DNA of 19,033 nt from Fen-999 sp964530115 (lineage in GTDB: Bacteria; Pseudomonadota; Gammaproteobacteria; Burkholderiales; Rhodocyclaceae). Position 1 is the stretch's first letter; the number at the start of each line of letters is the position of its first letter. The stretch covers positions 1 through 19,033 of the forward strand of contig CAZGYD010000090.1 of assembly GCA_964530115.1 (NCBI GenBank), written 5' to 3'. Below, piece by piece: positions 14,704-19,033 of the stretch. Under the pieces are notes generated by a model. The model saw only the letters and a list, made by a program, of their open reading frames with translations, had not been told where the DNA came from and ran no database searches. The position numbers were made by a program, and so were the translations under genes.

Positions 14704-15834
14704 TTACGCCGGATAGATCGCGCCGAGCACGCGCGGCCCGCGGGCGCCGGTAACCGCGGGCAGGTTGCCCGGCCGGCGATGGAGCGTGCGCCAGGCAAGC
14801 CAGGCGAAGGCGATTGCCTCGACATGCGGCGGGGCGATGTCGAGCGTTTCGGTCGTGGCGATCCGGCATCCTGGCAGCCGCTCGGCCAGGGCGGCCATCA
14901 GCGTGCGATTGAAGGCGCCGCCGCCGCAGGCGTACAACTCGTCGGGCATGCCGCAGAAGCGCTTCACGGCATCGGCCACGCTCGCGGCAGTGAAGGCCGT
15001 CAGCGTCGCCTGGACGTCTTCCGGCTTCTCGCCGCCGGCGAGCTGGCCATCGAGCCACGCGAGGTTGAACTGCTCGCGGCCGCAGCTCTTCGGTGGTGGC
15101 AGCGCCAGAAAGGGATGGGCGAGCAGACGTGCGAGCAGCGCCGGTAGCACGCTTCCACGGGCCGCCCAGGCGCCGTCCTCGTCGTAAGGGCGACCGAGAT
15201 GGCGCGACGCCCACGCGTCGAGCAGCATGTTGCCGGGACCACAATCGAAGCCGGTCGTCGCTCGCCCCGGCGCGAGATCGGTGACGTTGGCGATGCCGCC
15301 GAGGTTGAGGATCACGCGGTGGGCGTCGTCGCTGCGAAAGACGGCCTCGTGGAACGCCGGCACCAGCGGCGCGCCCTGACCGCCGGCGGCGATGTCCCGA
15401 CTGCGGAAGTCGGCGACGACGTCGATGCCCGTCAGCTCGGCGAGAAGCGCCGGATTGTTCAGCTGCAGTGAGTACCCCTGGTCCGGCACGTGACGGATCG
15501 TCTGGCCGTGGCAGCCGATGGCGCGGATCCTCGCTGGCGTGTTACCACGGCTGAGTTTTGCGAGCAGGCCCTGGACCGCCTCGGCGTAGGTGCGGGCCAG
15601 CCGGTTGGCGAGCAGCGCGGCCTGGTGGAGCTCACCGAACGCCTCCCGATGCAGGGCGAGTGCTTCGTCGCGGAGCGCGGCCGGATAGGGGGCATGATGG
15701 GCGGCGACGCAGACGGGGCGTTCGCCCTCGATGCGGACGAGCACCGCATCGACGCCATCGAGGCTGGTACCGGACATCAGTCCGACGAACCATTCGCCGG
15801 CACGGGCCGGACGGCTATCCGGCGGTTCTGCCAC
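14704..15834 (-). CDS. anmK: 1,6-anhydro-N-acetylmuramic acid kinase
   Basis: Converts anhydroMurNAc released by murein turnover to MurNAc-6-phosphate, opening the ring and phosphorylating with ATP in one step, for peptidoglycan recycling. It is 376 residues long, the family norm. The phosphate-binding GLMSGTSLDGVDA (18-30), AIGCHGQTIRH (105-115), LNLGGIANVT (176-185) and FDCGPGN (196-202, with catalytic Asp197) are in place; the last is usually FDTGPGN. The GTG start at 15834 shares a base with the stop of the upstream peptidase gene (TAGTG), so translation is coupled. Residues 93-100 (KLSRGNTP) are encoded by the same dispersed repeat found in waaF, just before the IRAIGCHGQ strand. Confidence 0.96.
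   Translation of the reverse strand: MAEPPDSRPARAGEWFVGLMSGTSLDGVDAVLVRIEGERPVCVAAHHAPYPAALRDEALALHREAFGELHQAALLANRLARTYAEAVQGLLAKLSRGNTPARIRAIGCHGQTIRHVPDQGYSLQLNNPALLAELTGIDVVADFRSRDIAAGGQGAPLVPAFHEAVFRSDDAHRVILNLGGIANVTDLAPGRATTGFDCGPGNMLLDAWASRHLGRPYDEDGAWAARGSVLPALLARLLAHPFLALPPPKSCGREQFNLAWLDGQLAGGEKPEDVQATLTAFTAASVADAVKRFCGMPDELYACGGGAFNRTLMAALAERLPGCRIATTETLDIAPPHVEAIAFAWLAWRTLHRRPGNLPAVTGARGPRVLGAIYPA
15536..15558 (-). repeat. Dispersed short repeat, copy 5 (inside anmK, translated KLSRGNTP)
   Basis: On the - strand AAACTCAGCCGTGGTAA then CACGCC, identical over 23 bases to the waaF copy and read in the same frame. Flanking bases differ (GCA before, AGCG after), so the shared unit is about 23 bases. 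Confidence 0.9.
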
Positions 15835-17153
15835 TAATCGAGCAAAACGGGATCGGCCCCGCGCAGGACATCCAGGCGGGCAAGCACCGGCGCGCTGTCG
15901 TTGCGGAAACGGGCCAGCTGCTGTGCGGCGAGGGGCGGCGCATCCGGCAGGGCGACGGTCAGGGGGTTGCGGTGGGCGCCGGCCACGCGGAACTCGTAAT
16001 GGAGGTGAGGCCCCGTGGCGATGCCGGTGGCGCCGACGTAGCCGATCACGTCGCCCTGGGCGACGCGGGCCCCCTTGCGCAGCCCAGGGGCGAAGCCCGA
16101 CAGGTGGCCGTAGACCGTTTCGTGTGCGCCGTGATGGCGCAGGATCACGACGTTGCCGTAGCCGTTCTGCCAGCCGGCGAACTCCACGGTGCCATCGCCC
16201 GTCGCCTTGACCCGCGTGCCGACCGGTGCCGCGTAATCGATGCCCCGGTGGGCGCGGACCTCCTTGAGGACGGGGTGGTAGCGGGCGCTGCTGAAGCCCG
16301 AGGTGATGCGGGAGAACTCGAGCGGCGAACGGAGAAAGGACTTGCGGACGCTCTTGCCGTCCGGCGTGTAATACCCGCCCCGGCCCTCGCCGTCCTCAAA
16401 CCAGACGGCGCGGTAGGTTCGTCCGCCATTGACGAATTCCGCGGCGAGAACGCGGCCCGTCCGGACCATGCGGCCTAAGTGATGCGTCGATTCGTAAAGC
16501 ACCGCGAAGCGGTCGCCCTTGCGCAGATCGCGGTGAAAATCGATGTCGCCGCCGAAGATGTCGGCGAGCGCGGCGGCGACGCCTTCGGGGATGCCGGCTG
16601 CGTCGGCGGCGGCGAACAGCGAACTGCGGATTTCCGCGGTCTTCATGACCATCCGGGTTTCCGTGGGCACCGACTGTTCGCTGGCACGGAAGCCGCCGCG
16701 TCCGTCGCGCTCGACGACGAGGGCGAGATCCTTGCCCCCGTTGAGCGGGAAGGTGAGCGAAACGAGCTTGCCCTCACCGGTCACCCGGGCCGTGACCGTC
16801 TTGCCGGGACTCATTTGCCGGAAGATCACGCCAGCGGCCGGATCGCCGCGCAGGTAGGCTAGGGCCTGGACATCAACGATACCCAAGCGGGAAGTCAGGC
16901 TGGCGAACGTGTCGCCGCGTTGCAGGCGTTCCTCGTGCACGAAAATCTCTTCCGCCGCGTCTTCGACACGGGCGAGCGGGGGGGCGAGCCGTTCGACTAC
17001 CGTCTGCCTGCTCGCTGCGATCTCAAAGGTGCTCGGGGCCGTACCAAAGGCCGCCACCATGCTGAAGAAAGAGACGGAAGCAATGCCCGCAGCCGCGAGC
17101 AGATGGCCGGTCCGGAGACCGTGGCTGCGCAGGACTTGCGTTAAGATTCGCAT
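15834..17153 (-). CDS. M23 murein DD-endopeptidase, MepM-like
   Basis: A zinc endopeptidase that cuts peptide crosslinks to let the sacculus grow. The 439-residue protein has an N-terminal signal-anchor (about 17-38, GHLLAAAGIASVSFFSMVAAF) that places it in the periplasm. A LysM/OapA-like segment follows (ERLQRGDTFASLTSRLGI, 75-92), then a middle domain and the LytM/M23 domain. Zinc and catalytic residues are visible: His302 and Asp306 in HRGID, His350 in YGHL, and His383 and His385 in GPHLHYEF. ATG 17153 is preferred over an upstream GTG (17168) because GGAG lies five bases before it. It is divergent from tyrS and coupled to anmK, pairing murein cleavage with recycling of its products. Confidence 0.94.
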   Translation of the reverse strand: MRILTQVLRSHGLRTGHLLAAAGIASVSFFSMVAAFGTAPSTFEIAASRQTVVERLAPPLARVEDAAEEIFVHEERLQRGDTFASLTSRLGIVDVQALAYLRGDPAAGVIFRQMSPGKTVTARVTGEGKLVSLTFPLNGGKDLALVVERDGRGGFRASEQSVPTETRMVMKTAEIRSSLFAAADAAGIPEGVAAALADIFGGDIDFHRDLRKGDRFAVLYESTHHLGRMVRTGRVLAAEFVNGGRTYRAVWFEDGEGRGGYYTPDGKSVRKSFLRSPLEFSRITSGFSSARYHPVLKEVRAHRGIDYAAPVGTRVKATGDGTVEFAGWQNGYGNVVILRHHGAHETVYGHLSGFAPGLRKGARVAQGDVIGYVGATGIATGPHLHYEFRVAGAHRNPLTVALPDAPPLAAQQLARFRNDSAPVLARLDVLRGADPVLLD

Positions 17154-17199
17154 CTTTTCTCCATGCACTGAGGACTCGGCCCGGCGGGAAGGCGGCCGG

Positions 17200-17227
17200 A
17201 GTGTAACAAAAACGCCCTTGCCGTCAA
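17200..17227 (-). promoter_or_regulatory. Probable sigma-70 promoter for the mepM-like/anmK operon
   Basis: On the - strand TTGACG (17227-17222) and TACACT (17205-17200) are separated by 16 bases, about 45 bases upstream of the peptidase ATG. The -35 matches five of six consensus bases and the -10 four of six. No comparably good promoter is visible for the divergent tyrS. Confidence 0.55.
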
Positions 17228-17266
17228 TTGTTCCGGGTCAACGGATCGACGGGACGGAACTTCAAC

Positions 17267-18454
17267 ATGACCGACATCGAATCCCAGCTGGCGCTCATCA
17301 AGCGGGGAGCCGACGAGCTCCTGATCGAGGCCGAACTCGTGGAAAAGCTGAAAAGCGGCCGCCCCTTGCGCGTCAAGGCCGGTTTCGATCCCACGGCGCC
17401 CGACCTTCATCTCGGCCACACGGTGCTGATCAACAAGCTCAGGCACTTCCAGGATCTCGGCCATCACATCATGTTCCTGATCGGCGACTTCACGGGCATG
17501 ATCGGCGACCCGACGGGCAAGAACGCCACCCGCCCGCCGCTCTCCCGGGAGCAGATCCTGGAAAACGCCCGGACCTACCAGCAGCAGGTCTTCAAGATCC
17601 TCGATCCGGCAAAGACCGAGATCTGCTTCAACTCGACATGGTTCGAAAATATGGGCGCGGCCGGCATGATCAGGCTCGCGGCCCTGCATACCGTCGCGCG
17701 CATGCTCGAGCGCGACGACTTCGCCAAGCGTTATGCCAACGGCCAGCCGATCGCCATTCACGAATTCCTCTATCCGCTCTGCCAGGGCTACGACTCGGTG
17801 GCGATGAAGGCCGACGTCGAACTGGGCGGCACCGACCAGAAATTCAATTTGCTCGTCGGCCGCGAGCTGCAGAAACACTACGGCCAGGCGCCCCAGTGCA
17901 TCCTGATGATGCCCTTGCTCGAGGGGCTGGACGGTGTCAACAAGATGTCGAAGTCGCTTGGCAACTACGTCGGCATCGCCGAGCCGCCAAGGGAAATCTT
18001 CGGCAAGCTGATGTCGATTTCGGACGACCTGATGTGGCGCTATTACGATCTCCTGTCGTTCCGCGGCAACGAAGAGATCGCGAGGCTCAAGCGCGAAGTC
18101 GCCGAGGGACGCAATCCGCGCGACGTGAAAGTCCTGCTCGCCCAGGAAATCGTCGCCCGCTTCCATTCGCAAAGGGAAGCCGACGAGGCGCTCGCCGATT
18201 TCGAGGCGCGTTTCCAGCGCGGCGCCTTGCCGGACGACATGCCCGAGGTCACGGTACCGGCCGGGTCCATCGCTTCGGTACTCAAACTGGCGGGTCTCGT
18301 GGCGAGCACTTCAGAGGCCATGCGTCTCATCGACGGCGGCGGCGTCCGTGCCAACGGCGAAAAGGTCTCGGACAAAGGCTTGCAACTGCCGGCGGGCGAA
18401 TGCATCGTGCTCCAGGTCGGCAAGAGGAAATTCGCGCGCGTCACCCTGACGTGA
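17267..18454 (+). CDS. tyrS: Tyrosyl-tRNA synthetase
   Basis: Class I synthetase that charges tRNA-Tyr. The 395-residue length and the sequence fit the TyrZ-type subgroup common in proteobacteria. Class I signatures are HLGH at residues 48-51 (FDPTAPDLHLGH) and KMSKS at 226-230. The segment QGYDSVAMKADVELGGTDQKFN forms the tyrosine/tRNA site. The C-terminal S4 RNA-binding domain (about 335-395) contains VASTSEAMRLIDGGGVRANG. ATG 17267 gives the usual MTDIESQLALI; the frame is open to a TTG at 17228 but without similarity. The stop is only about 20 bases before the rRNA promoter, so tyrS transcription may run into the rRNA operon. Confidence 0.97.
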   Translation: MTDIESQLALIKRGADELLIEAELVEKLKSGRPLRVKAGFDPTAPDLHLGHTVLINKLRHFQDLGHHIMFLIGDFTGMIGDPTGKNATRPPLSREQILENARTYQQQVFKILDPAKTEICFNSTWFENMGAAGMIRLAALHTVARMLERDDFAKRYANGQPIAIHEFLYPLCQGYDSVAMKADVELGGTDQKFNLLVGRELQKHYGQAPQCILMMPLLEGLDGVNKMSKSLGNYVGIAEPPREIFGKLMSISDDLMWRYYDLLSFRGNEEIARLKREVAEGRNPRDVKVLLAQEIVARFHSQREADEALADFEARFQRGALPDDMPEVTVPAGSIASVLKLAGLVASTSEAMRLIDGGGVRANGEKVSDKGLQLPAGECIVLQVGKRKFARVTLT

Positions 18455-18501
18455 AAAATTTTCGCCAAAGGTGTTGACCGGTGGGTTTCGGTTTGTATAA
18501 T
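18455..18501 (+). promoter_or_regulatory. rRNA operon promoter with A/T-rich upstream region
   Basis: TTGACC (18474-18479) and a perfect TATAAT (18496-18501) are 16 bases apart. The region just upstream (18455-18470) begins with AAAAATTTT-type tracts like an UP element. The -10 is followed by TCGCGCC, a GC-rich discriminator typical of rRNA promoters under ppGpp/DksA stringent control. Control is inferred from this pattern. Confidence 0.9.
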
Positions 18502-18513
18502 TCGCGCCTCTTC

Positions 18514-18552
18514 GCTGCTGGGGCGCAACAAAACAGCAGCAGTTCTTTAACA
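18514..18552 (+). promoter_or_regulatory. rRNA leader boxB-boxA antitermination signals
   Basis: GCTGCTG (18514-18520) and CAGCAGC (18534-18540) form a 7-base boxB-like hairpin, followed directly by AGTTCTTTAACA (18541-18552), a close match to the NusB/S10-binding boxA. Together they would assemble the Nus factors that prevent Rho termination in the untranslated rRNA transcript. Confidence 0.85.
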
Positions 18553-18803
18553 ACCGAACAGCCGATAGGTGTAGGTGCTTGTTGGGTTTTGGGTAGTGGT
18601 TGTCGTACCGGGAGGTATGGCCGGGTGCTTGAGTGCTGCTGGGTGACTGGTGGTGCTGGGTATCTGCGGGATTGCTTCTGGGGTGACTGGGAGTGGATTT
18701 CGGGCTGCTACCCTGAGCGAGAAGATAGAGACGAGCGCTTGCACGGAAGGAAAAGCCAGATGCGAATCTGGTTTTGAGATTCGTTTGAGTGCGAAGAGAG
18801 ATT
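18553..18803 (+). other. rRNA leader, G/T-rich, no gene
   Basis: This 251-base leader before 16S rRNA is rich in G and T and poor in C on the transcribed sense strand. It holds two copies of GGGTGACTGG (18641-18650 and 18681-18690) and a hairpin at 18752-18774 with stem CCAGAT/ATCTGG extended by G-T and A-T pairs around a GCGA tetraloop and followed by TTTT. I see no credible reading frame. It is presumably removed during 16S maturation. Confidence 0.7.
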
Positions 18804-19033
18804 GAACTGAAGAGTTTGATCCTGGCTCAGATTGAACGCTGGCGGAATGCTTTACACATGCAAGTCGGGCGGCAGCGCGGGGGCAACCCTGGCGGCGAGC
18901 GGCGAACGGGTGAGTAATGCATCGGAACGTACCCAGTCATGGGGGATAACCATCCGAAAGGATGGCTAATACCGCATACGCCCTGAGGGGGAAAGCGGGG
19001 GATCGCAAGACCTCGCGTGATTGGAGCGGCCGA
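18804..19033 (+). rRNA. rrs: 16S ribosomal RNA, 5' end (truncated by window edge)
   Basis: Begins near GAACTGAAGAGTTTGATCC, the universal 27F site, followed by GGCTCAGATTGAACGCTGG and the ACACATGCAAGTCG block, then GGCGAACGGGTGAGTAATGC. The start is set by alignment with the E. coli 5' end. The base pattern around positions 40-130 of the gene (GGCGGAATGCTTTACAC and CCCAGTCATGGGGGATAAC) is betaproteobacterial, near Rhodocyclales/Nitrosomonadales. Only 230 bases are present, too few for a genus. Confidence 0.97.

Noticed and set aside
3624..15558. Dispersed repeats as a CRISPR array
   Set aside because: Copies are kilobases apart, in both orientations and partly inside genes; there are no regular spacers or cas genes.
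18481..18777. 98-codon frame in the rRNA leader
   Set aside because: Starts at the rRNA promoter -10 region, lies in a G/T-rich untranslated leader, and has no ribosome-binding site or similarity.

Overview
The window reads as an ordinary chromosomal segment of a GC-rich betaproteobacterium. The evidence is the 5' end of a 16S rRNA gene at the right edge (the variable regions look Rhodocyclales/Nitrosomonadales-like, but I cannot name a genus) and familiar betaproteobacterial gene neighbourhoods: recA-recX-alaS; ilvE, CHCC zinc finger and waaF; mepM-type peptidase and anmK divergent from tyrS. Codon use looks uniform and no plasmid, phage, integron or CRISPR signature is visible.

Left part (1-3582, + strand): 3' end of recA, recX overlapping it, alaS six bases later, then a 74-residue lipoprotein whose GTG start overlaps the alaS stop. 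Next, all on the - strand and read right to left (9899 to 3657): ilvE, a CHCC zinc-finger protein, waaF (LPS heptosyltransferase II), a SnoaL/DUF4440-like protein, an AlgC-type phosphomannomutase/phosphoglucomutase, an HDOD protein with a degenerate EAL domain, and a CZB-GGDEF diguanylate cyclase. The first six sit within 43 bases of each other or overlap, so surface-sugar enzymes and c-di-GMP signalling genes form one apparent transcription unit.

Middle (9961-14496): nudJ-mnmA (+, overlapping), a YibF-like glutathione transferase (-), purB (+) coupled by TGATG to a small DUF2322-like gene, and a cytochrome c' (+). Right part: a 144-base MITE-like element and a GC-rich hairpin; anmK and a LysM/M23 endopeptidase (-, coupled by TAGTG) for murein cleavage and recycling; tyrS (+); then a textbook rRNA promoter, boxB/boxA leader and the start of 16S rRNA.

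The most unusual signal is a short dispersed repeat of about 23-26 bases (core AAACTCAGCCGTGGTAA) present four or five times in 12 kb. Two perfect copies lie inside waaF and anmK, where both are translated in the same frame as KLSRGNTP. Two more sit in convergent intergenic gaps. A diverged copy lies elsewhere in waaF in the opposite orientation. Small in-frame repeats inside housekeeping enzymes suggest either a mobile mini-repeat tolerated at protein loops or a DNA-uptake/chromosome-organising word. A genome-wide count would tell these apart.
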